A stretch of DNA of 64,000 nucleotides from positions 992,001 to 1,056,000 of the forward strand of contig NZ_CP011114.1 of the NCBI RefSeq assembly GCF_000993825.1, read 5' to 3'. Positions within the stretch are counted from its first letter, which is position 1. Every line of letters begins with the position of its first letter. Shown here one piece after another: positions 54,614 through 63,397 of the stretch. A program made the position numbers and the translations under genes. The notes beneath the pieces are model-generated. The model was not told the DNA's origin, ran no database searches, and saw only the letters and a list, made by a program, of their open reading frames with translations. The DNA comes from Paenibacillus durus ATCC 35681. GTDB taxonomy: Bacteria > Bacillota > Bacilli > Paenibacillales > Paenibacillaceae.

Positions 54614-54731
54614 GGAAGTTTGGAACTGTAGGAGCGATAGCGATCGCCTTTGTCTCCGGATTTCAATCCGCGAAGAGCGGTATAAATCAAGAAATCTGGA
54701 GATGGGCAGCGGCCGGAAGTCCAAACATTCC
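54614..54731. other. Structured intergenic element, possible RNA or repeat unit
   Basis: Nested stems: GGAAGTTTGGA (54614-54624) with TCCAAACATTCC (54720-54731); TCTCCGGATTTC (54653-54664) with GAAATCTGGAGA (54691-54702, one G-U); CCGC (54668) with GCGG (54677); and a side hairpin GCGAT/ATCGC (54634-54647). No reading frame fits. It lies between the SDR gene and the alaS promoter. A transcript or a dispersed repeat are both possible. Confidence 0.5.
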
Positions 54732-54790
54732 TCGTAGTTACGACTAATATCTGATGGAAAATCTTAAGTTCATCTTATATAGTAAGGCAA

Positions 54791-54819
54791 TTGACAGGAA
54801 CGAAGGGCATGGATATACT
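54791..54819 (+). promoter_or_regulatory. Sigma-A promoter of alaS
   Basis: Consensus TTGACA (54791-54796), 17-base spacer, TATACT (54814-54819), just upstream of the T-box. Confidence 0.8.
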
Positions 54820-54825
54820 TTACCT

Positions 54826-55145
54826 AATGTTAAAATGCGTTAACCTCATAGCTATGAATACAGTGATGAAATGAAGTACGCCGGAAACTAGGCTTCACCA
54901 GAGAACGGATTCCCTTGCGAGTGACGCAGGCGGCTGCGAGAATCCGGAAGACGGGCCGGCGGAAAGCTGATTTCGGAGTGCGGGTATAAGCCCGCCGGAT
55001 GGCCCCGTTAACGGCCGTAACAAGGCGATCGCTCGGCTGCGGCGTGTCTGAAGCATCTTTACAAGATGCCAAGGACGCTAATGGGCGATAACCAGGGTGG
55101 TACCGCGATATCAATCGTCCCTGAATCATTCAGGGGCGTTTTTTT
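54826..55145 (+). promoter_or_regulatory. T-box leader of alaS
   Basis: About 320 bases between promoter and gene. The T-box core AGGGTGGTACCGCG (55094-55107) binds the uncharged tRNA-Ala 3' end, and a terminator follows (CCCTGAAT / ATTCAGGG, 55118-55135, then seven T). The large G+C-rich stem I region with an AGTA element (about 54872) is upstream. I could not fix the specifier codon by eye; an alanine GCN codon is expected from the downstream gene. Uncharged tRNA-Ala should prevent termination. Confidence 0.9.
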
Positions 55146-55179
55146 CGTTCTAATTTAAATTGACGGGAGCTGTATTTAG

Positions 55180-57810
55180 ATGAAAGCAAGTGACATCCGT
55201 TCCAAATGGCTGGAATTTTTTGCAGGCAAAGGCCATAAAATCGAGCCAAGCGCCTCGCTCGTCCCTCACAACGACCCATCGCTCTTGTGGATCAACGCGG
55301 GCATGGCGCCGCTTAAAGCTTATTTCGACGGACGCGTGAAGCCGGAGAATCCGCGGCTCGCCAACTCGCAGAAATGTATCCGAACGAACGACATTGAGAA
55401 CGTAGGCAAGACTCGCCGCCACCATACTTTTTTTGAAATGCTGGGCAACTTCTCCATCGGCGACTATTTCAAGGAAGAAGCGATTACTTGGGCCTGGGAA
55501 TTCCTGACGGACAAGGAGTGGATCGGCTTCGACCCGGACCGCCTGGCGGTTACCGTCTATCCCGAAGATGAAGAAGCTTTCAAGTTCTGGAATGAAAAAA
55601 TCGGGCTGCCCGCAGAACGCATCATCAAGCTGGAGGACAACTTTTGGGATATCGGTGAAGGGCCGTGCGGACCTTGTACGGAAATTTTCTATGATCGCGG
55701 CGAAGCCTACGGCAGCGACATGTCCGACCCGGAAATGTATCCGGGCGGCGAGAACGAACGCTATCTGGAAGTGTGGAACCTCGTCTTCTCACAGTTCAAC
55801 CATAACAAGGACGGCAGCTACACGCCGCTTCCGAATAAGAACATCGATACCGGCGCGGGTCTGGAGCGTTTCGCTTCCATCCTTCAGGACGTGGATTCGA
55901 ACTTCGACACCGACCTGTTCCAGCCGATCATTCAAGCGACGGCCAAGCTTGCAGGTGTAAACTACAAGGATAATCTGGAGCAGGATATTGCGCTGAAAGT
56001 CATCGCTGACCATATCCGTACCGTAACTTTCGCGGTAGGCGACGGCGTACTGCCTTCCAATGAAGGACGCGGCTATATTATCCGCCGTCTGCTGCGCCGT
56101 GCGGTGCGCTACGGCAAGACGCTGGGTCTGGACCGTCCGTTCATGTATGAGCTGACGAGCGTTGTGGGCGACATTATGGGCGTCTACTATCCGACTGTGG
56201 TGGAGAACCGCGAATATATTGCCAAAATCATCCGTACGGAAGAAGAACGCTTCCATGAAACGCTATCCGACGGCCTGGCGATCCTGGGCGAAATCAGCGA
56301 CCGGGCGAAGGCGGACGGTGTTGACGTGATCAGCGGAGCAGATGCGTTCAAGCTGTATGACACCTATGGCTTCCCGTTCGACCTGACGGAAGACTACGCT
56401 GCCGAGCAGGGGCTGAAGGTCGACCGTGAAGGGTTCGACGCGGCGATGCAGGAGCAGCGCGACCGGGCAAGAGCGGCCCGTCACGACAGCGGCAGCATGA
56501 AGGTACAGGGCGGGGCGTTGTCCGAGCTGACGGTTAAAAGCCAGTTTGTTGGATATAATGACCTCGTAGCCGAAACGAAAATCGCTGCCATTCTGGTCGG
56601 CGACGAGCTGGTGGACACCGCAGGCGAAGGCGCGGAAGCGCAGGTTATTCTCGAGTCGACGCCGTTCTATGCCGAAAGCGGCGGTCAAGTAAGCGATCAT
56701 GGCGTGCTGACGGGCAGCTCTGTTACCGCGAAGGTGAACGGACTGTTTAAAGCGCCGCGCGGCCAGCATGTTCATCTGGTGACGGTGGAATCCGGTGAGC
56801 TGAAAGTGGGCGATACGATCCGCGCAGAAGTGAACCGTTCGGAGCGCGAGGATGTCGTGAAGAACCACACGGCTACCCACCTGCTGCACAAAGCGCTGAA
56901 AGAAGTGCTTGGCAGCCACGTTAACCAGGCGGGTTCGCTTGTGGAGGGGCAGCGGCTTCGCTTCGACTTCTCGCATTTCGGCGCGATTACGCCGGAGGAG
57001 CTGACGGAAATCGAGCATAAGGTCAATGAGCAAATTTGGCGCGGACTAGACGTCGTGATCGAAAACAAACCGATCGACGAAGCCAAAGCGATGGGCGCGA
57101 TGGCGCTCTTCGGCGAGAAATACGGCGACATCGTCCGCGTCGTGCAGGTCGGCGATTACAGCCTTGAGCTGTGCGGCGGCTGTCATGTGAGCAACACATC
57201 GCAGATCGGCATTTTCAAGCTGGTCAGCGAGAGCGGCATCGGCTCCGGCGTGCGCCGGATCGAAGCGGTGACCGGCCGTTACGCTTACCAATACACGGAG
57301 AGCCAGCTCGACGTGCTGAAGCAGGCGGCGGCGCTGCTGAAATCGTCGCTGCCGGACGTGCCGAAGCGCATCGAGGCGCTGAGCGGCCAAGTTCGCGAGC
57401 TTGCGCGCGAGAATGAATCGTTGCAATCGAAGCTCAGCGCAGCAGCCGCAGCCGAGCTGACGAGCAGCGTGAAGACAGTCGGCAGCGGCGTGCAGGTGCT
57501 GACGGCTTCCGTGCAGGCCGGCAGCATGGATGCGCTGCGGTCGATGACCGACGAGCTGAAGGTGAAGCTGCCGGAGGCGGTCATCGTGCTGGGCGCCGCC
57601 ATGGATGACAAAGTGAACTTTGTCGTTGCGGTTCCGCAGGCGCTGGTGAAGCAGGGCTATCATGCCGGCAAGCTGGTGAAGGAAGTCGCAGCGGTATGCG
57701 GCGGCGGCGGGGGCGGCCGTCCGGATATGGCGCAGGCCGGCGGCAAGGACGCCTCGAAGCTGGCCGCAGCGCTGGCGAAGGCCGAAGAGCTGGTAGCTGC
57801 TCAGGGCTGA
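55180..57810 (+). CDS. alaS: Alanyl-tRNA synthetase
   Basis: 876 residues, normal for bacterial AlaRS. Class II aminoacylation domain at the N-terminus ([21 protein letters not shown], motif 2 region [18 protein letters not shown]), tRNA-recognition domain to about 450, editing domain with zinc ligands [11 protein letters not shown] (about 566) and CGGCHVSNT (about 666), then a coiled-coil/C-Ala part with the glycine-rich [16 protein letters not shown] near 845. Start ATG 55180 after GGGAG. Expression is controlled by the T-box in its leader. The genes that follow (ireB, ruvX, DUF1292) are in the usual Bacillota order. Confidence 0.98.
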   Translation: MKASDIRSKWLEFFAGKGHKIEPSASLVPHNDPSLLWINAGMAPLKAYFDGRVKPENPRLANSQKCIRTNDIENVGKTRRHHTFFEMLGNFSIGDYFKEEAITWAWEFLTDKEWIGFDPDRLAVTVYPEDEEAFKFWNEKIGLPAERIIKLEDNFWDIGEGPCGPCTEIFYDRGEAYGSDMSDPEMYPGGENERYLEVWNLVFSQFNHNKDGSYTPLPNKNIDTGAGLERFASILQDVDSNFDTDLFQPIIQATAKLAGVNYKDNLEQDIALKVIADHIRTVTFAVGDGVLPSNEGRGYIIRRLLRRAVRYGKTLGLDRPFMYELTSVVGDIMGVYYPTVVENREYIAKIIRTEEERFHETLSDGLAILGEISDRAKADGVDVISGADAFKLYDTYGFPFDLTEDYAAEQGLKVDREGFDAAMQEQRDRARAARHDSGSMKVQGGALSELTVKSQFVGYNDLVAETKIAAILVGDELVDTAGEGAEAQVILESTPFYAESGGQVSDHGVLTGSSVTAKVNGLFKAPRGQHVHLVTVESGELKVGDTIRAEVNRSEREDVVKNHTATHLLHKALKEVLGSHVNQAGSLVEGQRLRFDFSHFGAITPEELTEIEHKVNEQIWRGLDVVIENKPIDEAKAMGAMALFGEKYGDIVRVVQVGDYSLELCGGCHVSNTSQIGIFKLVSESGIGSGVRRIEAVTGRYAYQYTESQLDVLKQAAALLKSSLPDVPKRIEALSGQVRELARENESLQSKLSAAAAAELTSSVKTVGSGVQVLTASVQAGSMDALRSMTDELKVKLPEAVIVLGAAMDDKVNFVVAVPQALVKQGYHAGKLVKEVAAVCGGGGGGRPDMAQAGGKDASKLAAALAKAEELVAAQG

Positions 57811-57861
57811 TTAACCCGTTAAGCAGAACGGGCCCCCAGCGGTTTCAGCCTGCGAATCCGC

Positions 57862-57996
57862 CGCGAAGAGGAATATCTCTTCGCGAGCGTTTAGCCGGCA
57901 GCTGGCTGCCGCTTGCGTTCCGGCAGGCGGCAGCCCAAGGCTCCAGCCATGGGTCAAGGATAGGAGCTTGCCTGCATAGTGGCGCTTCTATCCTTG
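57862..57996. other. Three consecutive strong hairpins downstream of alaS
   Basis: CGCGAAGAG/CTCTTCGCG (57862-57885), GGCTGCCGC/GCGGCAGCC (57904-57935) and CAAGGATAGGAGC/GCTTCTATCCTTG (57955-57996). The first may help end the alaS transcript, though no T-run follows any of them. The rest of 57811-58261 has no gene. Confidence 0.6.
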
Positions 57997-58261
57997 GCCT
58001 AATCGGCTGTGCAAGGGGTTACCCCTGGGACTTTGCGCCCTTAAGCGGACAGGCCCTGCGTTTTTTCGCGTCTTCTCTGCATACAATCCTTTATTTTTGC
58101 GTTATTCATGAGCATAAGCTCAAAAAAGCGCTATATTCCGGCAGGATTTTCTTGTTCGACCGTGAATATGTTATGATGGGGTGAGATACAAATATATAGT
58201 AATGCAGCAACTTTGCGAAGGCCCCGTCAAGCATTGACTGCGCAGAAGGAAGGTGTCACAA

Positions 58262-58537
58262 ATGGACTCCATGGACAAAACGGTCAAATTCAATGTGAAG
58301 GGCGACGAGAAAGAGGCATCTCCCCGCGAGATCCTGCTTACCGTTCACAACGCCCTGGTGGAGAAGGATTATAATCCGATCAACCAGATTGTAGGCTACC
58401 TTCTTTCCGGTGATCCGGCTTACATCCCGCGCCACAACAATGCGAGAAGTTTGGTCCGGAGGAAAGAACGTGACGAGCTGATTGAGGAACTGGTCCGGTT
58501 CTACCTTGCCAATCAGCCGGCGGATAAGGTCAAATGA
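58262..58537 (+). CDS. ireB: IreB-family regulatory phosphoprotein (YrzL)
   Basis: 91 residues. The whole length matches the IreB family (formerly UPF0297): TVKFNV at the start, [44 protein letters not shown] (split: [18 protein letters not shown] and [12 protein letters not shown]) in the middle, [13 protein letters not shown] at the end. In Enterococcus IreB is phosphorylated by the kinase IreK and tunes cephalosporin resistance. ATG 58262 is eight bases after GAAGGAAGGTG; a GTG at 58253 falls inside that site. It overlaps ruvX by ATGA, the usual arrangement. Confidence 0.95.
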   Translation: MDSMDKTVKFNVKGDEKEASPREILLTVHNALVEKDYNPINQIVGYLLSGDPAYIPRHNNARSLVRRKERDELIEELVRFYLANQPADKVK

Positions 58538-58950
58538 GGAAACTTGGTCTGGATTACGGGGATCGCCGGATCGGCGCAGCCGTAAGCGATGCTTTTGGCT
58601 GGACCGCTCAAGGACTGGAGACCATCGAGCGCCGCCGGGACGGAAGTGAGATGGAGCGAATCCGTCGCTTGATCGCGGAATACGAAGTATCCGAGATTGT
58701 AGTCGGCCTGCCCAAGAATATGAACGGCACAGTGGGCCCCCGCGGCGAGATTTGCATTGAATTTGCGAACCAGCTGCGGGAGACGCTGAGTTTGCCCGTA
58801 CACCTTTGGGATGAACGCCTGACGACGGTATCTGCTGAGCGGGTGCTGATCGAGGGCGACGTCAGCCGCAAGAAGCGCAAAGGAATTGTGGATAAGATGG
58901 CCGCAGTTCTGATTTTGCAAAATTTTTTGGATGCTAACAGTAAAAGGTGA
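58534..58950 (+). CDS. ruvX: Holliday-junction resolvase-like RuvX (YqgF)
   Basis: 138 residues, full length. RNase H-like fold: [17 protein letters not shown] (first acidic residue), [31 protein letters not shown] (second acidic pair) and a final [14 protein letters not shown]. The protein is implicated in 5' processing of 16S pre-rRNA and in resolving junctions. Translationally coupled to ireB through ATGA. Confidence 0.96.
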   Translation: MRKLGLDYGDRRIGAAVSDAFGWTAQGLETIERRRDGSEMERIRRLIAEYEVSEIVVGLPKNMNGTVGPRGEICIEFANQLRETLSLPVHLWDERLTTVSAERVLIEGDVSRKKRKGIVDKMAAVLILQNFLDANSKR

Positions 58951-58963
58951 GGGGTGCGCACAC

Positions 58964-59272
58964 ATGGCAAACGAGCAGATCGGCATGGATGAGGAACCGG
59001 AGATTATTTATATTCCCGATGATGAAGGCAACGAAGAGGAATTCGAGGTTATCATGAAGTTCGAGGTTGACGGCTCCGATTCCAAGTATATGATGGTGGT
59101 GCCGCTTGATTCCGAGGACGAAGAAGCCGATGAGGTATACGCATTCCGCTACGAAGAAGACGGAGAAGATCTGCAGCTGTTCATGATTGAAGATGATGAA
59201 GAATGGGCGATTGTCGAGGAGACCTTCAACACTCTGGTTGACGAGCTTGATGGAGGAGCCGGGAATGACTGA
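58964..59272 (+). CDS. DUF1292 protein (YrzB)
   Basis: 102 residues, very acidic. The DUF1292 pattern EIIYIPDDEGNEEEFEVIMKFEVDGSDSKYMM (split: EEEFEVIMKFEVDGS, KYMMVVPLD) and AFRYEEDGEDLQLFMIEDDEEWAIVEE (split: VYAFRYEEDGEDLQ, EEWAIVEETFN) is complete. Function unknown in any organism; always near ruvX in Bacillota. ATG 58964 follows AAAGGTGAGGGG; the frame is open 11 codons further up, into the end of ruvX. It overlaps the next DUF1292 gene by eight bases. Confidence 0.93.
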   Translation: MANEQIGMDEEPEIIYIPDDEGNEEEFEVIMKFEVDGSDSKYMMVVPLDSEDEEADEVYAFRYEEDGEDLQLFMIEDDEEWAIVEETFNTLVDELDGGAGND

Positions 59273-59570
59273 GTTTTCTACCGACCAAGCGATATGGACC
59301 TCCCGGCTGAAAGACGCCTATGGAGAGACCGTGGAACTGGAAGACGAGAACGGTAAGGCTTCCGTGCATCAAATCATCGCCGAATTTGAAGTGCAGGGCC
59401 GCAGCTACGCGGTACTGGAAGATTCGGAGAAGGACGGGGAGCGGGAAATCCTGCGCATCGTTGTTTCCCCTGACGGTCCGCCAGAACTCGAGAGTATTGA
59501 AGACGACGACGAATGGGAAGATGTCTCGGAGCTGTATGACGAGCTGACCTTTCCAGGCGACGAAGTGTAA
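59265..59570 (+). CDS. Second DUF1292-type protein
   Basis: 101 residues from ATG 59265, preceded by GGAGG and overlapping the previous stop. Like its neighbour it is acidic and ends with EDDDEWEDVSELYDEL, the DUF1292 ending, but the front half differs (TSRLKDAYGETVELEDENGK). Two neighbouring members suggest an old tandem duplication followed by divergence. Function unknown. Confidence 0.85.
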   Translation: MTEFSTDQAIWTSRLKDAYGETVELEDENGKASVHQIIAEFEVQGRSYAVLEDSEKDGEREILRIVVSPDGPPELESIEDDDEWEDVSELYDELTFPGDEV

Positions 59571-59627
59571 GCATATACGGCTAGCCGCTTCGGCCCTCGG
59601 GCCGGTTGAACGCAGCCACAAGCAGGG

Positions 59628-59654
59628 GAGGGCGGAGCATTCCGCGCTCTTTTT
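59628..59654 (+). terminator. Terminator of the ireB-ruvX-DUF1292 operon
   Basis: GAGGGCGGA (59628-59636) pairs with TCCGCGCTC (59641-59649) with one mismatch, followed by TTTTT. Confidence 0.8.
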
Positions 59655-59739
59655 GCTTGAAAATAAGCGATTTTTAAAATATCTATTGAATTTAAATGAA
59701 TACAATTTTATATTTATAGTCGGAAAGTGAGGAGAATGT

Positions 59740-60789
59740 TTGAAGTCCGTCATCCGCAATTTCTTGATTGTCCTGCTGCTGCTTATCGCTGTGGCGGGTG
59801 CAGGAATCTGGTATATATGGAACGGTATGAAACCGGTGAAACCGTCAGGGCCTGCTGTAAACATTACCATTGAAAAAGGCATGGGCAGCTCGGAAATTGC
59901 CGATCTTTTGGAGCAGAAAGGGATTATCCGCAGCGCTCTTCTGTTTAAAGGCTATTTGAAGTGGACGAACGAAGGGTCGCAGTTCAAGGCCGGAACTTAC
60001 AGCGCCGCTCCCGGCGCAACATATGACAATCTGATTACCCGCTTGAACGCGGGAGATGTGGTGAAGAAGGAAACCGTCGTCTTTACCATTCCGGAAGGGT
60101 ATACGGCGAAGCAGATTGCGGACAGGCTGGCTCAGGCTTGGGGGAAGGACGCCTCTATTTTTTTGTCGCTGATGGATACGGGGGCGGAGCTGAAGGAGAC
60201 AGACGTCTTAGGCATCCCGCAGGAAAAGGATATTCGTCACCGGCTGGAGGGCTACATGTTCCCGGAGACGTATGAGGTGGTCAAAGACAGCACGCCGCAG
60301 CAAATTGTCGAGAAGATGATGGAGGAGCTGCAGAAGAGGCTGGACAGCATCCCCGATTGGCAGACCCGTCTTAACGATCGCGGACTAACCTTGCATGAAC
60401 TGCTGACCGTCGCTTCCCTAGTGGAACGTGAAGTCGTTGTGGACAGCGAACGTCCGCTTGTGGCCGGAGTCATCTACAACAGGCTCAATAAAGGACAAAA
60501 GCTTGAGATAGACGCTACCGTCCAGTATTTGCTTGATCAGCCGAAGGAAAGACTGCTGTATAAGGATCTTGAAGTCGATAGCCCATATAATACGTACCGG
60601 AATACCGGCCTACCGCCTGGACCGATCTGCAGCCCGGGTCTAGCCTCCATTAAGGCGGCGCTGGAGCCGGAGGCTTCGGATTATTATTATTACGTCACGA
60701 AGAAGGACGGAAGCCATGCCCATTTATTCGCCAAGACGTACAAGGAACATTTAGCGAATATCAGAAAAAGTCAGGAAGCAGCGAAATAA
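59740..60789 (+). CDS. mltG: Endolytic murein transglycosylase MltG
   Basis: 349 residues from TTG 59740, seven bases after GAGGAG. One N-terminal membrane helix (FLIVLLLLIAVAGAGIWYIW, about residues 6-25), a LysM-like domain (about 40-115) and the YceG catalytic domain (about 120-345). The conserved glutamate lies in ASLVEREVVVDSERPLVAGVIYNRL (split: ASLVEREVVV; VAGVIYNRL), and the ending PGPICSPGLASIKAAL, YYYYVTKKDGSHAHLFAKTYKEH (split: YYYYVTKKDG; HLFAKTY) is the family hallmark. It cuts nascent glycan strands at the outer face of the membrane. Own terminator upstream; U32 genes follow. Confidence 0.96.
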   Translation: MKSVIRNFLIVLLLLIAVAGAGIWYIWNGMKPVKPSGPAVNITIEKGMGSSEIADLLEQKGIIRSALLFKGYLKWTNEGSQFKAGTYSAAPGATYDNLITRLNAGDVVKKETVVFTIPEGYTAKQIADRLAQAWGKDASIFLSLMDTGAELKETDVLGIPQEKDIRHRLEGYMFPETYEVVKDSTPQQIVEKMMEELQKRLDSIPDWQTRLNDRGLTLHELLTVASLVEREVVVDSERPLVAGVIYNRLNKGQKLEIDATVQYLLDQPKERLLYKDLEVDSPYNTYRNTGLPPGPICSPGLASIKAALEPEASDYYYYVTKKDGSHAHLFAKTYKEHLANIRKSQEAAK

Positions 60790-60892
60790 GCTGTCCTTAT
60801 CTGTTCTTATTTTGAGCAATGACGCGGTGATTCGTTATAATTGAGATGCCGTCCGGTGCCTGATTGTGCCGGATGCGCCCACAGGAGGATAC

Positions 60893-61828
60893 ATGATGAA
60901 GAGCAAACCGGAGCTGCTGGCGACGGCCGCTTCCCTTGCGGAAGCGGCCGCGCTGCTGGATGCCGGAGCCGACGCGCTGCTCATCGGTGACGACCGGTTC
61001 GGCATGCGGCTGGCCGGACATTTCAGTCTGGACGATACGGCGGCGGTAGCGGCAATGGCCCATGAACGCGGCGGCAAAATATATGCCGGGCTCGGAGGGC
61101 TGATGCCGAACCGGCTGCTGGATGAGCTTCCGGCCTATATCAAGGCCATTGCGGAGATCGGCGTCGATGCCGCCGAGTTCGGCGATCCGGCCGTACTGGC
61201 CACGGCCCGGCGCGAAGCGCCCGGCCTTAAGCTTCACTGGAACGCGGAGATGACGTCCACCAATTTCGCAACAGCCAATTATTGGGGACGCAAGGGCGCT
61301 TCCCGCGCAGTTCTGGCCCGGGAATTGAATATGGACGAGATCACGGAAATGGTGCCAAGCCTCGAAGTGGAGGCCCAGGTTCAAGTGCATGGGATGACTA
61401 ATATTTATCACTCCAAGCGCAAGCTGGTGGAGAGTTATATGGCTCACCAGGGGCGGCCGGTAGATGGAGGAAGCAAGGGCAAAGAACGCGGCCTGTTCTT
61501 GGTCGAAGCGGAGCGTCCGGATGAGAAGTTCCCGATCTATGAAGATGTGAACGGCACCCATATTATGAGCTCGGATGATCTTTGCATTCTGGAAGACCTG
61601 CATGTACTGATGGAGGCGGGGGTTCACAGCTTCAAAATTGAAGGGCTGCTCAAGCCGACCGCCTATAACGTTGCGGCAGTCAAGGCTTACCGCCGGGCGA
61701 TCGACGCATATGCCGCAGACCCTGCGGGTTACGAGTTTCAAGAGGAATGGCTGGATACTGTGCGGGCGCTGCAGGACCCGGAGCGGGAGCTGACTTTTGG
61801 CTTCTTTTATAAAGAGCAGGTATATTAA
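60893..61828 (+). CDS. Peptidase U32 family protein, TrhP1-like (YrrN)
   Basis: 311 residues. Family signs: ELLATAASLAEAAALLDAGADALLIG at the start (TIM-barrel; split ELLATAASLAEAA, DAGADALLIG), VQVHGMTNIYHSKRKLVESY in the middle, and SSDDLCILEDL with the terminal GVHSFKIEGLLKP. Proteins of this pair (YrrN/YrrO in B. subtilis, TrhP1/TrhP2) act in the hydroxylation of U34 in tRNA to ho5U rather than as peptidases. Two ATGs (60893, 60896) follow AGGAGG; either may be used. No cysteine cluster, unlike the larger partner, as expected. The partner gene starts 45 bases downstream. Confidence 0.88.
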   Translation: MMKSKPELLATAASLAEAAALLDAGADALLIGDDRFGMRLAGHFSLDDTAAVAAMAHERGGKIYAGLGGLMPNRLLDELPAYIKAIAEIGVDAAEFGDPAVLATARREAPGLKLHWNAEMTSTNFATANYWGRKGASRAVLARELNMDEITEMVPSLEVEAQVQVHGMTNIYHSKRKLVESYMAHQGRPVDGGSKGKERGLFLVEAERPDEKFPIYEDVNGTHIMSSDDLCILEDLHVLMEAGVHSFKIEGLLKPTAYNVAAVKAYRRAIDAYAADPAGYEFQEEWLDTVRALQDPERELTFGFFYKEQVY

Positions 61829-61873
61829 TTTGGAATAAATTCTTTCTTATATGAAGAGGAGGGGAGAAGAGGT

Positions 61874-63199
61874 ATGAACACTGTGGCCAAGCCGCAATAC
61901 AAAGGCAAGCGTTACCGCTTGGACAAACCGGAGCTCCTGGCTCCGGCGGGCAATCTGGAAAAATTGAAATTCGCCGTGCATTATGGCGCGGATGCGGTAT
62001 ATATCGGCGGGCAGAAATATGGCCTGCGCTCGAATGCGGACAATTTCAGCTTTGAGGAAATGCGCGAAGGCGTGGAATTCGCCAAGAAATACGGCGCTAA
62101 AGTATTTGTGGCGACCAATATTTACGCCCATAATGAAGATATCGCCGGGATCGAGGAGTACCTCCGCAATCTGTACGAGGTCGGCATCGCTGCAATCATT
62201 GTGGCGGACCCTGCGATTGTGGATATCGCCCTGCGGACCGTCCCGGGTCTTGAGGTGCACCTCAGCACCCAGCAGTCAACGCTGAACTGGCAGGCCGTAG
62301 CCTTCTGGAAGGAGGAGGGGCTGCCGCGCGTCGTCCTGGGCCGCGAAACGAGTCTTCAGGAGATCGCCGAGATCAAGGAGCATGTCGATATCGAGATCGA
62401 GGCTTTTATCCATGGAGCGATGTGCTCGTCGTATTCCGGCCGCTGTGTGCTGTCCAACCACTTTACGGACCGTGACTCGAACCGCGGGGGATGCTGCCAG
62501 TCATGCCGTTGGAAGTATGATTTGTTCGAGGATGCCCGTCCAGGGGAAGTCTGGGTCTCCGAGGAGCAAAGCGCCGGACAGTCTCCGCAGCGTCTGCAGC
62601 CTGGCGTTACGCAGCTGCCGCTGCATCAGCCGGAGGATAATCCGTTCTCCATGGGCGCCAAGGATCTCTGTATGCTGGAGAGTATTCCCGACTTGATCGA
62701 GGCCGGCATAGACAGCTTTAAAATCGAGGGACGGATGAAGTCGATCCACTATGTTGCTACTGTGGTTAATGCTTACCGCAAGGCAATTGACGCCTACATG
62801 GCCGATCCCGAGCATTACGAGCTGAAGCAGGAATGGCTGGACGAACTGAACAAAGCGGCCAACCGTCCGCTGAACACGGGCTTTTTCTACGACACGCCGG
62901 ATCATGAGGATCATATTTACGAGCCGGAAGAAAAAGCCGCGCCGTATGATTTTGCCGGCCTCGTGCTGGATTATGATGCGGAGACGGGTATGGCGCTCAT
63001 TCAGCAGCGCAATCACTTCAAACCCGGCCAAGAGGTGGAGTTCTTCGGACCGGACCGCCTTCCGTTCAAGCAGATCGTGGGCGAGCTTCAGGATGAACAG
63101 GGCGTTCCGCTCGATGCGGCCCGCCATCCCTTGCAGCATATTCGGATGAAGGTTGACCAGCCGGTAGCTTATTTTGATATGATGCGGAAAAAGAAGTAA
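61874..63199 (+). CDS. Peptidase U32 family protein, TrhP2-like (YrrO)
   Basis: 441 residues. U32 signature: KPELLAPAGNLEKLKFAVHYGADAVYIGG (split: ELLAPAGNLEKLKFAV, YGADAVYIGG), EAFIHGAMCSSYSGRCVLSNH, NRGGCCQSCRW (iron-sulphur-type cysteines about residues 176, 183, 199, 200 and 203), and DSFKIEGRMKS. A C-terminal beta domain of about 80 residues follows (GLVLDYDAETGMALIQQR, EVEFFGP). With its neighbour it is expected to make ho5U34 in tRNAs. GGAGGGGAGAAGAGG precedes the ATG. Ends with a good terminator. Confidence 0.93.
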   Translation: MNTVAKPQYKGKRYRLDKPELLAPAGNLEKLKFAVHYGADAVYIGGQKYGLRSNADNFSFEEMREGVEFAKKYGAKVFVATNIYAHNEDIAGIEEYLRNLYEVGIAAIIVADPAIVDIALRTVPGLEVHLSTQQSTLNWQAVAFWKEEGLPRVVLGRETSLQEIAEIKEHVDIEIEAFIHGAMCSSYSGRCVLSNHFTDRDSNRGGCCQSCRWKYDLFEDARPGEVWVSEEQSAGQSPQRLQPGVTQLPLHQPEDNPFSMGAKDLCMLESIPDLIEAGIDSFKIEGRMKSIHYVATVVNAYRKAIDAYMADPEHYELKQEWLDELNKAANRPLNTGFFYDTPDHEDHIYEPEEKAAPYDFAGLVLDYDAETGMALIQQRNHFKPGQEVEFFGPDRLPFKQIVGELQDEQGVPLDAARHPLQHIRMKVDQPVAYFDMMRKKK

Positions 63200-63226
63200 G
63201 CTTTGGCCGCGTTGATACGGGTGAAT

Positions 63227-63268
63227 CGGGCGTGTTCCTGGGATCAGGAGCATGGCCCGTTTTTTTTG
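63227..63268 (+). terminator. Terminator after the U32 pair
   Basis: CGGGC..TTCCTG (63227-63240) pairs with CAGGA..GCCCG (63245-63259), followed by eight T. Confidence 0.85.
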
Positions 63269-63397
63269 CCGCAATATAGGTATTAGGACTAAAGACATAA
63301 AAAAATTGGAACAGGTATAAGATATTTCCGGCAGTCTGCCGATATAAAAGATATCGCTTACATAACGTTTTGCAAATTCATCAGGCAGGTGATCTGA

